This document shows positions 10,494-17,979 of a stretch of DNA of 64,000 nucleotides, piece by piece (positions within the stretch are counted from its first letter, which is position 1; every line of letters begins with the position of its first letter). A program made the position numbers and the translations under genes. The DNA lies in assembly GCA_964525935.1 (NCBI GenBank), contig CAZGJZ010000001.1:682001-746000 (forward strand), in the 5' to 3' direction. Origin of the DNA: UBA2377 sp964525935. Lineage in GTDB: Bacteria > Verrucomicrobiota > Verrucomicrobiia > Opitutales > Opitutaceae. The notes under the pieces are model-generated. The model did no database searches and had not been told where the DNA came from. It worked only from the letters and a program-made list of their open reading frames with translations.

Positions 10494-10577
10494 CCCACGA
10501 TAGTCACGTAAGTCGCACCTCGGTGTCGCGCCGCCCCATGGGGCGTTTACCTACCCGGGGTATCGGGAAATTTAGAG

Positions 10578-10714
10578 GTGTCAGCATTCAGCGGTCAGCG
10601 ATCAGCTCAGAACCAGAATTAAGCGCACGCGCGATACAGTGCAGGGATTGTCGCTTCGTATATGCATCGTCAGATTTGGTCTCGCTGAATGCTGATAGCT
10701 GATCGCTGACAGCT
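10578..10714. repeat. TCAGC-type interspersed repeat pair
   Basis: Two arms rich in the word 'TCAGCNNT' (10578-10606) and its complement 'GCTGATNGCTGA' (10684-10714) flank about 75 bases. The same words recur at 10258-10285, 11884-11930, 14053-14155, 24135-24230, 25457-25560 and 28705-28900, always between genes. Confidence 0.7.
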
Positions 10715-10760
10715 CCCCTCACTTCGGAACCGGCTCGGCATCGCTGGGTCGGTGATCACT

Positions 10761-11078
10761 ATGAATCCCACCCACGAACAAATCACCGAGCGTGCCCAGG
10801 CAATTTGGCGGGAGCGGGCCTGCCCCGAGGGACGCGACGAAGAGATCTGGCTCGAAGCCGAACGTCAGCTCCGCATCACCGCGGAGCCCGCACCGGCCGC
10901 CACTCCTTCATTCGTCGAACGCGTCAAAGCCGAGACCGCCGCCGAGAGCGCCGTCGAATACCTCATCTCACCCGCCGTCTCCCAGCAGGCGGCCATCGAA
11001 GAAGCCGTGGAGCTCCAACGCCCTCCGGCCAAAGCCCCGCAGATGCAGTTCAACAAAACCCCCTCGCCGAAGCGCTGA
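10761..11078 (+). CDS. DUF2934 protein
   Basis: A 105-residue protein beginning with the DUF2934 signature: 'HEQITERAQAIWRERACPEGRDEEIWLEAERQL' spans residues 4-36 (aligned by the conserved A..iWe..G.p.g.d..hWl.AE..l pattern). The rest is Ala/Pro/Glu-rich and probably disordered. DUF2934 proteins are small and of unknown biochemical role. The ATG is preferred over a GTG three codons upstream. It lies 35 bases before the OsmC-type gene and is likely co-transcribed with it. Confidence 0.85.
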   Translation: MNPTHEQITERAQAIWRERACPEGRDEEIWLEAERQLRITAEPAPAATPSFVERVKAETAAESAVEYLISPAVSQQAAIEEAVELQRPPAKAPQMQFNKTPSPKR

Positions 11079-11113
11079 GCTAAGGCGGCCCACCTCAAGT
11101 CATCACTTTTCCC

Positions 11114-11878
11114 ATGAAATCTCCCACCCCTCCTGTCACTGAAACGATTGCCCACGGCGGCCGCAAAGGGTCCGTCAAAACGTCGAGGAAAGGCTTTAAT
11201 CTCACCTTCAAGCCAACGACCCGTGCCAATCCCCAAGGCCTCACCCCCGAGCATCTCTTTGGCGGCGCATGGGCCGCGTGCTTCTGCGGCGCCGTCATGT
11301 ATGTGGCGAAGGAGTCCGGCCACTCCGACGCCGGTATCATGGTCACCGCCAAGGTGCAGCAGCGCCAGAAAGGGAGCCAGCCCTTCGCCGTCGAGTTGAT
11401 CGTGCGCATTCCCGATCTCGATGAGCGCCAGGCCAAGGTCATCGTCCAAAAGGCTCACGCGCTCTGCGCCTACTCGCGTGCAACCAAGGGCAATGTGGCC
11501 GTGAAGCTCACAATCCTCGCCAACCCCAAAAAGCAGACGACGCCGAAAACCAAGACCAAGCAAAAGGCGAAGTCAGCGCGCCGTTCCGCTTCAGCTCAAC
11601 GCCGCAGCGTGAAAGCCAAAGCGAAGGTGAAATCTGTCGCGAAAACCAAGAAACCGATTCGTCGCGCGCCGCGCCTTAAGACGCCCAAACCGGTCGAACC
11701 GAAGCAGCCCGCACCGGCCGTCCACGCGCCGCAGCCGCCGATGCCGTCGCACGACGAGATCATTCGTGAGCAGCAGAAGAGGATTGCCCGTGCCCCGCAG
11801 TTTGCGGCGACCAGCGGTTTCCGGCCAAAACCCGCGCCCTCCGGTAAACCCCTGTGGTCGCGGCCGCATTCGGCGTGA
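11114..11878 (+). CDS. OsmC/Ohr-family protein with Lys/Pro/Ala-rich histone-like tail
   Basis: Residues 1-140 are an OsmC/Ohr fold: 'NPQGLTPEHLFGGAWAACFCGAV' holds the first redox Cys and 'AHALCAYSRATKGNVAVKL' the second, the pair used for organic hydroperoxide reduction with lipoylated or thiol donors. From about residue 140 to the end the protein is a long basic tail (repeats of K, A, P, R: KAKAKVKSVAKTKKPIRR) ending in MPSHDEIIREQQKRIA. OsmC proteins are normally ~140 aa with no tail. The extension looks like a histone-H1/AlgP-type DNA-binding arm, so nucleoid association is inferred. Confidence 0.85.
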   Translation: MKSPTPPVTETIAHGGRKGSVKTSRKGFNLTFKPTTRANPQGLTPEHLFGGAWAACFCGAVMYVAKESGHSDAGIMVTAKVQQRQKGSQPFAVELIVRIPDLDERQAKVIVQKAHALCAYSRATKGNVAVKLTILANPKKQTTPKTKTKQKAKSARRSASAQRRSVKAKAKVKSVAKTKKPIRRAPRLKTPKPVEPKQPAPAVHAPQPPMPSHDEIIREQQKRIARAPQFAATSGFRPKPAPSGKPLWSRPHSA

Positions 11879-11883
11879 GAAGA

Positions 11884-12143
11884 GCTTTCAGCGATCAGCT
11901 GTCAGCGGCCAGGGATGAATAGCTGAAAGCAGGGGCGGTGTCTCTGACCCGCCCTTTGGGGGTTATGGGTTTCCGATCTGTGCAAGTGCGGGTCGAAGAC
12001 GCCGCACTACTTTAGTCTTAGTCCCTGATTGGGCTCACGCAGAGTCGCAGAGTGCGCGGAGTCGGAGCATTTGTATCTCATCTCCTCTGCGCCTTGGTGC
12101 GTGCCCGCCATAGGCTCGGCGACGGCAGGGCTCTGCGTGAGCC
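11884..12143. repeat. Repeat-filled intergenic region (three palindrome types)
   Basis: Holds TCAGC-type words (11884-11930), a 'gcgggtcgaagacgccgcac' palindrome remnant (about 11988-12008), and a perfect 13-bp inverted pair, ggctcacgcagag at 12032-12044 and ctctgcgtgagcc at 12131-12143. No plausible coding region on either strand. The same outer 'cacgcagag' arms recur at 14001-14185. Confidence 0.65.
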
Positions 12144-12162
12144 TTCCGGTCCGGTATCGCGA

Positions 12163-12891
12163 TTACGCAATCAGGAGTAACCGCGGAGGCTGCCCTCGCA
12201 TCGTCGTCGGCGCGCGGTGGATGCACGGCAGCACCGGTGAGTCCGGATACTCCGTGGCGACGCGCCAGAGATGACCGACCCCAAATGACCACGGCTGAGC
12301 GCCAGGCAGGGCGGAGTAGTGGAGGTCGTAGCAATTGTCCCGCAGCCACTCGGCGAAGTCCGCGTCATCTGCGCCGGCAAACTCGCGCAGCAGCGCGGCC
12401 CGCGTGGCCGGATCCTTCACGCGCTGGATCGCCTGATCGTTGCGTAGTCCCTCGCTCGGGGCGCCGTGATACGTGCACAACCAGGTATCCGCCCGCTCGG
12501 TCGCACTGTCGACGTGCCACGACAAGACATCCGTCGCCACGGCGCCCGCCGCCTCATCCCGCGGGTAGGCGTAGATCGCATTCAACTCCGGCGCCAACTC
12601 CTCGGCGCGCAGCAGGCGCATGTCCTCCAGCATCACCGCGACCGCCGTGCGGCCGGCTTCGCTTAAGCCGGGCAGGGCGAGCAACCGCTCCTCGTTCAGG
12701 CTCACGATGCCTTCGCCCGGCCCGAGCTTCGCGGCCACTTCCGCAAAATCTCCCGCCAGCGTGCGCCGCCAGCAGAGCGCGTTGCCGCCTTGGGGATACG
12801 CGGCGGTGACGAGCGAACGAAAGCTGTCGGCGGATTGGATCACGTTAGATGCCCGCGAGAGGGAAGGGGACCGTCCCGAGAGGAAAGCCAA
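12163..12891 (-). CDS. DUF1826-like protein
   Basis: About 242 residues. The C-terminal half carries features I associate with DUF1826: 'DVLSWHVDSATERADTWLCTYHGAPSEGL' (compare the family's fHvD...RL.cTYrGpGTEW) and a final 'CIHRAPTTMRGQPPRLLLI' block (compare HRSPp..g.RLlL). In gammaproteobacteria this family accompanies zinc-homeostasis genes; no such neighbour is visible here. The His and Arg ligands of the motif are kept but the glutamate-rich centre is divergent. The start may lie further downstream than the ATG used. Soluble, probably cytoplasmic. Confidence 0.6.
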   Translation of the reverse strand: MAFLSGRSPSLSRASNVIQSADSFRSLVTAAYPQGGNALCWRRTLAGDFAEVAAKLGPGEGIVSLNEERLLALPGLSEAGRTAVAVMLEDMRLLRAEELAPELNAIYAYPRDEAAGAVATDVLSWHVDSATERADTWLCTYHGAPSEGLRNDQAIQRVKDPATRAALLREFAGADDADFAEWLRDNCYDLHYSALPGAQPWSFGVGHLWRVATEYPDSPVLPCIHRAPTTMRGQPPRLLLIA

Positions 12892-12904
12892 AAGTAATAG
12901 AGTA

Positions 12905-12953
12905 GTGCGGGTCTATGACCCGCACCGTTTGCCGCAGGTCGAAGACCTGCGGC
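12905..12953. repeat. Two adjacent perfect small palindromes
   Basis: A 9-bp stem (gtgcgggtc/gacccgcac, 12905-12925, loop tat) is followed by a 10-bp stem (gccgcaggtc/gacctgcggc, 12931-12953, loop gaa). Both belong to the 'gcgggtc-gaagac-ccgc' word family seen at 11988-12008, 13965-13988 and 24262-24285. They lie between divergent genes and could fold as RNA or as cruciforms. Confidence 0.7.
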
Positions 12954-13024
12954 TACCCCGAATCCACCGCCTTCCCCCTCGACAGTCTCCGCCTATCCGC
13001 CGCATCATTTTCCCCACTTATCTT

Positions 13025-13840
13025 ATGAAGACCCTGCTCGGCCTGCTGCTCGTGTCCTTGGTGTCGGTGGCTTCCGCCGCGGATATCAAACCCCAGAAGA
13101 ACATCGCCGCCGGACGCGTGACCTTCGCGGATGGCAAGCCGATCACCGGCGACATCGCTGACTACCAGATCAACCTCTACGGGGTGTCCGCGGCCGGCGA
13201 GAAGTTGAGTCTTTCGGCGGTGGTGAAGGACGGCACTTACAAGCAGAATCTCGTGCCCGGGCTCTACGCCTTCAATCCAGCCAAGATCAAGGTGCGCCTC
13301 GGCGAAACTGTCTTCACGCTGCCGCTCCTCGCGGTCGGCAAACTTTGGAACAAGGTCCAGAAAGCCGATGATGGCATCGTGCAGGATTTCGTGTGGAAGC
13401 CGACCGGCCAGGCCAACACCCACGGCGAGAGACCCAATCCCAATGACCACACGCACTGGTATGGCATGAGCCTCGGCATGACGTTCCAAGGCTGGCGCTC
13501 CGACACCAACCAGGCCGCCGCGAAGCTTCCCTCCGGCACCAAACTGCTCTTCACGCTGACGCCGCTGAGCCGGAGCATCGACGGCCGCGACCTGCAGCCC
13601 TTCGTGATCGAGCGGGAGTGGAAACCCAAGGCCACGTATCCCAACGACAACCTCAACGATTTCCCGCCCGCGAACTACGAGATCACCGGCATCGCCAAAC
13701 TGCCCAACGGCAGCACGCGCCCGATCCTCTTTCAGGGTCGCGGTGACTACCCGAAATACGTCACCAAGGGCAAAGTCCCGCTCGAGTCCGACGGCGACGG
13801 CGCCTACTGGCTGCAGCTGATGGGGTGGGTGACGGATTGA
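13025..13840 (+). CDS. Secreted protein of unknown function
   Basis: 271 residues. The ATG is followed by a clean signal peptide (MKTLLGLLLVSLVSVASAAD, cleavage after ASA). The mature part starts with a carboxypeptidase-regulatory-like or transthyretin-like strand pattern (AAGRVTFADGKPITGDIADYQINLYGV), then a 'NPNDHTHWYGMSLGMTFQGWR' block and a C-terminal 'ITGIAKLPNGSTRPILFQGRG' block. All-beta, periplasmic or surface-exposed. I do not recognise the family. In-frame codons upstream of this ATG belong to a repeat region and are not used. Confidence 0.72.
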   Translation: MKTLLGLLLVSLVSVASAADIKPQKNIAAGRVTFADGKPITGDIADYQINLYGVSAAGEKLSLSAVVKDGTYKQNLVPGLYAFNPAKIKVRLGETVFTLPLLAVGKLWNKVQKADDGIVQDFVWKPTGQANTHGERPNPNDHTHWYGMSLGMTFQGWRSDTNQAAAKLPSGTKLLFTLTPLSRSIDGRDLQPFVIEREWKPKATYPNDNLNDFPPANYEITGIAKLPNGSTRPILFQGRGDYPKYVTKGKVPLESDGDGAYWLQLMGWVTD

Positions 13841-13964
13841 TTGCGGCAGTAGGCCGCAATCAATCGGTTGAAAGTTGAAGGGTTGGGCCTGCGCTTCGCC
13901 CTAGGCAGTTGAGAGATGAGAGATGAGAGACCGATCAAGGTGGAGCGCTGGATTTAAAGGAGTG

Positions 13965-14186
13965 CGGTGTCTCTGACCCGCACTACCTCAGCAATCCGGT
14001 TTCACGCAGAGTCGCGGAGCCCGCTGAGTTAGGAGCGAGGCGGAAGGCGTCAGCTGTCAGCGATCAACTTTCAGCCGTGAATCTAAATCTTGTGACGGTT
14101 CGCGGGGGAACCTGAGCATTGCCTGACCGCTGAATGCTGATCGCTGAGAGCTTCCTGCTCAGCGGCCTCAGCGTCTCTGCGTGAGA
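13965..14186. repeat. Nested palindromic repeat element (copy 1)
   Basis: The outer arms 14000-14031 and 14155-14185 are imperfect reverse complements (ttcacgcagagtcgcggag against the complement of ctctgcgtgaga). Inside lie TCAGC-type arms at about 14053-14075 and 14125-14150 (agctgtcagcgatca against tgatcgctgagagct). The core 14045-14155 is nearly identical to 25451-25562. The rest of the 370-base gap (13841-13964) holds a 'ggttgaaagttgaag' word and no gene. Confidence 0.75.
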
Positions 14187-14211
14187 CAAGTTTGGCTTAA
14201 AATCCTATCGC

Positions 14212-14724
14212 TTACCGCTTACGGCTCCCTGTCTTCGTCGTCCCCCGCCGCGCGGCGTTGATCTTGGCGACGTCAATCTTGTCCATCTCCATCATGGCTT
14301 CAAATGCGCGTTTGGCTTCGGCGCCGCCGGCCGCCATCGCCTCGGTGAGCGTGCGCGGCGTGATCTGCCACGAGATGCCCCACTTGTCTTTGCACCAGCC
14401 GCAGTAGCTGGCCTTGCCGCCATTGCCGATGATCGCGTTCCAGTAGCGGTCCGTCTCCGCCTGGGAGTCGGTGGCCACCTGAAATGAAAACGCTTCGCTC
14501 GCCTTGAAGGCATCCCCGCCGTTGAGGCCGATGCACGGGATGCCCATGACGGTGAATTCGACGGTCAGGATCTGGCCCTTCTTGCCCGACGGGAAATCGC
14601 TCGGGGCCTTGTGGACGGCGGTCACCTTGCTCTTCGGAAACGTCTTCGCATAAAACCGCGCCGCCGCCAGCGCGTCCTTGTTATACCACAGGCAGATCGT
14701 GTTCTTCGGGATGGATTTCTTCAT
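14212..14724 (-). CDS. VOC-superfamily PhnB/YjdN-like protein
   Basis: 170 residues in the glyoxalase/bleomycin-resistance (VOC) fold, PhnB-like group, often mislabelled 3-demethylubiquinone methyltransferase. The markers are 'CLWYNKDALAAARFYAKTFPKSK', a 'GGDAFKASEAFSFQVATDSQ' centre, and 'CGWCKDKWGISWQITP' near residue 115. Such proteins are single-domain and cytoplasmic; substrates are mostly unknown. The basic C-terminal tail (RRGTTKTGSRKR) is a small addition. It lies next to the hsdR end of the defence operon and is transcribed the same way, separated by 57 bases; no functional link is evident. Confidence 0.85.
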   Translation of the reverse strand: MKKSIPKNTICLWYNKDALAAARFYAKTFPKSKVTAVHKAPSDFPSGKKGQILTVEFTVMGIPCIGLNGGDAFKASEAFSFQVATDSQAETDRYWNAIIGNGGKASYCGWCKDKWGISWQITPRTLTEAMAAGGAEAKRAFEAMMEMDKIDVAKINAARRGTTKTGSRKR

Positions 14725-14781
14725 GGGGAGATTGTGTCTGACAAAGAGATTTTTCCGCCGTTCGCGTGTGGGAAATGTTTT

Positions 14782-17700
14782 TTAGCCGGTCTCGGTATAA
14801 ACCCCGGCATTTCTTTCCGGATAGGAATCGTAGACATGCTCAAAGAGCGCGCCGCATTTTTGCCGGTAGAGTTCCTTGTCGAAGGCGCGCGGCAAACCGG
14901 TATCGAGCACATCCTCAATCGCGAGCTTGAGCTGCGACCGCGCGGAGGATTTTTGGCGCCAGTTGAGCACCAATAGGTCCTGTAGCCGGACCAGCAGCTC
15001 GCGGGCGGCTTTCTTCACCTCGGCTCTTTCCTCCGGGCTCAATTCCGGTGCTGGTCGCGTCAGGATGTCGAAAATTACCAATTCCTCCTCGGTGACGTTC
15101 TCGCGGACATGACGCTGCTGCTCCTCATTCAGGGTCCGGCTGAGGGCGAGCAGTTCGTTGAACAAGTCCTCGATATTCCTGCTGCCGGCATTATAGCTCT
15201 CGATCAGTTCCTCGAATTTCTCGGCAAAGTCGGCCCGTGTGCGATTTAAGCGGATGAGCTTGTCGAGCTGGGCGCGGATTGCGGCTTTCAACACCTCTAG
15301 ATCGGTGTTCTTGGTCTTCGATTTTTTGAAGCGCTGCGACAGGGCCTCGAAGTCGATACGTGACAGGTCGAGCGGTGGCGGACCTTCGGTAGCGATCTGC
15401 ATGCCGGTGATCGACGCGTCCAACAGCTCGGCGATTTCGCCCATGACGTGGGTGATGTCGGCCGGGTTGGGGTTGAGCTTGGCGCGGATGGCCTCGGCTA
15501 TGGCCGAGAGGCAGGAAACACGACCAGTGAACTCCACCGCCGCCGGGTCGGGCTTCACCGCGTTGTAGAGCGTGGTGACGTAGCGCTCGTGGACGAAGAA
15601 CTCGCGGCGCAGCGTATCAGGGGCGATCAGGGCATTGACCGCGTCTCTCACCAACTGGAGCCGGTCAAAGCCTCCGGTGGGGAGTTTTTCGATGGCGGCC
15701 AGCGCGACGCCGTGGCCCGCGCAGAAGACCGTGGCGGCTTCGATTGCCCGGCGTAGCTCAGCCACCAGTTCCTGCTTATCCTTCACCGGATTGGCCCCGC
15801 CTCTGCCAGCGCCGTAGATGGCGAGGGCTTTCTCCAGCGAGGCGAAGACGTTGGCGTAGTCCACGATCACGCCGCTGTGTTTGCCGGGGAACACGCGATT
15901 GGCCCGCGCGATGGTCTGCATGAGCGTATGGTTCCGCATCGGCTTGTCCAAATACACCGTGGAGCAGCTCGGCGCGTCGAAGCCGGTCAGCCACATGGCG
16001 CAGACGAAGACCAGGCGCAGCGGGTCTTTGGTGTCCTTGAATTTTTCCGCCAGCGGCGGCTGCGAGTCGTTCATCCGCAAGCGGTGCGGCGTGATGTCGA
16101 GACCGAGCTTTTTCATGTGCTCGATCTCGTTTTGGCCGGGCGAGACGATCAGGGCCATGTCCGTGGTCGTGAGCACGTCGAGCCGCGCCTTGAGTTCGGC
16201 GAGCTGGGCGAGTTGCTCGTCGGTGCGGTTGCCTTTGATGGCGTCGAGCTTGGCGATGGCTTTGGTAACCCGCGCCTGCTCCTTCGCCCAATGAGCGCGC
16301 ACCTTGTCGTGCATCTTGAGCGCGGTGGCTTTGTCGATGGAGACGACCATCGCCTTGCCGACGAAGCCGCGACCGAGGAAATGCCGCACGATGTCCTGCG
16401 CCACGGTCTCCAGCCGGTCGTCGCGGGTGAGGATGTGGTATTGCTTGCTCAGCTCCCGCTCCAGCTTCGCCTCCTGCTCGGGGTCGAGCGCGGCCTGTTC
16501 GATAAGGTCGTAGATGTCGTCGTTGAGATTGGGGTTTGCAAGTTGCAGCTCGGGAGTGCGGTTCTCGTAAAACAGCGGCACGGTCGCGCCGTCCTCCACC
16601 GATTGCTGGAAATCGTAGATCGAGACGTAGTCGCCGAACACGTCGCGGGTGCGTTCCTCACCGGCGATGAGCGGAGTGCCGGTGAAGGCGAGGAAGAGCG
16701 CCTTGGGCAGGGCGGCGCGCATGTTGAGCGCGAAAGTGTCGTATTGGCTGCGGTGCGCTTCGTCGGTCAGCACGATCACGTCGGACCGGTCGCACAGCAG
16801 CTCGGGAGACTGGAACTTGTGGACGAGGGTAAAGACGTAGCGGTGATTGCCGCGCAGGAGTTCGCGCAGGTTTGCGCCGCTGGTGGCGTGGCAGAGGTCG
16901 CCCTCGGCGTCGCCGACCGCACCAACGGTTTTGAAGGTCTTGGCAATCTGGTCGTCCAGCTCTACGCGGTCGGTGACGACGACGAAGGTCCAATTACCCG
17001 GCACCTTGCGCAGCATCTTCTGCGCGTAGAAGACCATCGAGAAACTCTTGCCACTGCCTTGGGTCTGCCAGAAGACGCCGCCGCGTCCGTGGCCCTGACC
17101 CCGCGCCTCCAGCGAGGCGGTGATGGCATTGTTCACGCCGATGAACTGGTGGTTCTGCCCAAGGATTTTGACGAGACCGGCTTTGTGCTCGGAGTAGAGG
17201 GTGAAGTTCTCCACCAGGTCGAGCAGACGGGACTTGTCGCAGGTGCCGCGCAGCATGACCTCCAGCGACACGCGGCGCGGCTCGTCCTCACGCTCGATCC
17301 GCTTCCATTCGAAAAAACGCTCCCAGTCGGCGGTGAGCGAACCGACGCGGCTGTCGGTGCCGTTGGAGGCGATGAGCAGGGCGTTGGTCCAAAACAGCGC
17401 GGGGATCTGCTGTTTGTAGTGGGTGAGGTTGTCGTCGAAGGCGGCGCGGGCAGGGACGCCGGGCTTTTTGAGTTCGATGACGACCAGCGGCAGGCCGTTG
17501 ATGAAGCCGACGAGGTCGGGGCGGCAGGTGTAGAGCTGGCCGGTGACGCTGAACTGGCTGACGAGGAGAAAATCGTTGTTGGCCGGGTTTTCCCAATCCA
17601 CCACGCGCAGGCGCTCGGTCTTTTGTCCGCCGTTGTCGCGATCCGGCACCGATACTTTGATGCCGTCTTTGAGCAGACCATACACCTCGCGGTTGGCCTG

Positions 17701-17961
17701 CTCCAGCAGCATGGTCGAACGGTCCCGGGTGAGTTCGTCCACCGCCGCCGCGATGGCCTCGGGCGGCAACGTCGGGTTGAGCCGCGCCAGCGCCGCCCTC
17801 AGTCGTGCTACCAGCACGACTTCGCCCTTGGTTTCACGACAGAGCGTGCCGGTCCCTCCGAAGGTTTCCTCCGATGCCGACACCGTGGTCCAACCAAGCT
17901 CCGCGAACAACCCAATGGCGGGTTGCTCGACAAGTTGATCTTCGGTGTAGGCGTGAGGCAT
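14782..17961 (-). CDS. hsdR: Type I restriction enzyme subunit R (endonuclease/translocase)
   Basis: 1059 residues, normal for HsdR. The N-terminal PD-(D/E)xK nuclease has Asp149 (CRPDLVGF) and Glu163-x-Lys165 (VIELKK). Superfamily 2 motor motifs follow: Walker A 'WQTQGSGKS' near residue 300, DEAH-type box 'VLTDEAHRSQ', motif III 'FTGTPL' and a motif VI-like 'TIARANRV'. The C-terminal helical region docks on HsdM. The subunit translocates DNA and cuts unmodified invading DNA. It is the last gene of the operon but is separated from hsdS by the SIR2 and HerA genes, which is not the usual order. Its G+C (35/60 in 16021-16080) is higher than that of HerA. Confidence 0.95.
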   Translation of the reverse strand: MPHAYTEDQLVEQPAIGLFAELGWTTVSASEETFGGTGTLCRETKGEVVLVARLRAALARLNPTLPPEAIAAAVDELTRDRSTMLLEQANREVYGLLKDGIKVSVPDRDNGGQKTERLRVVDWENPANNDFLLVSQFSVTGQLYTCRPDLVGFINGLPLVVIELKKPGVPARAAFDDNLTHYKQQIPALFWTNALLIASNGTDSRVGSLTADWERFFEWKRIEREDEPRRVSLEVMLRGTCDKSRLLDLVENFTLYSEHKAGLVKILGQNHQFIGVNNAITASLEARGQGHGRGGVFWQTQGSGKSFSMVFYAQKMLRKVPGNWTFVVVTDRVELDDQIAKTFKTVGAVGDAEGDLCHATSGANLRELLRGNHRYVFTLVHKFQSPELLCDRSDVIVLTDEAHRSQYDTFALNMRAALPKALFLAFTGTPLIAGEERTRDVFGDYVSIYDFQQSVEDGATVPLFYENRTPELQLANPNLNDDIYDLIEQAALDPEQEAKLERELSKQYHILTRDDRLETVAQDIVRHFLGRGFVGKAMVVSIDKATALKMHDKVRAHWAKEQARVTKAIAKLDAIKGNRTDEQLAQLAELKARLDVLTTTDMALIVSPGQNEIEHMKKLGLDITPHRLRMNDSQPPLAEKFKDTKDPLRLVFVCAMWLTGFDAPSCSTVYLDKPMRNHTLMQTIARANRVFPGKHSGVIVDYANVFASLEKALAIYGAGRGGANPVKDKQELVAELRRAIEAATVFCAGHGVALAAIEKLPTGGFDRLQLVRDAVNALIAPDTLRREFFVHERYVTTLYNAVKPDPAAVEFTGRVSCLSAIAEAIRAKLNPNPADITHVMGEIAELLDASITGMQIATEGPPPLDLSRIDFEALSQRFKKSKTKNTDLEVLKAAIRAQLDKLIRLNRTRADFAEKFEELIESYNAGSRNIEDLFNELLALSRTLNEEQQRHVRENVTEEELVIFDILTRPAPELSPEERAEVKKAARELLVRLQDLLVLNWRQKSSARSQLKLAIEDVLDTGLPRAFDKELYRQKCGALFEHVYDSYPERNAGVYTETG

Positions 17962-17979
17962 AACGTGCGCGTAATGGAA

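Noticed and set aside
10258..14186. Possible CRISPR array
   Set aside because: Repeat words are 7-8 bp, irregularly spaced and in inverted pairs; no direct repeats of 24-40 bp with equal spacers and no cas genes.
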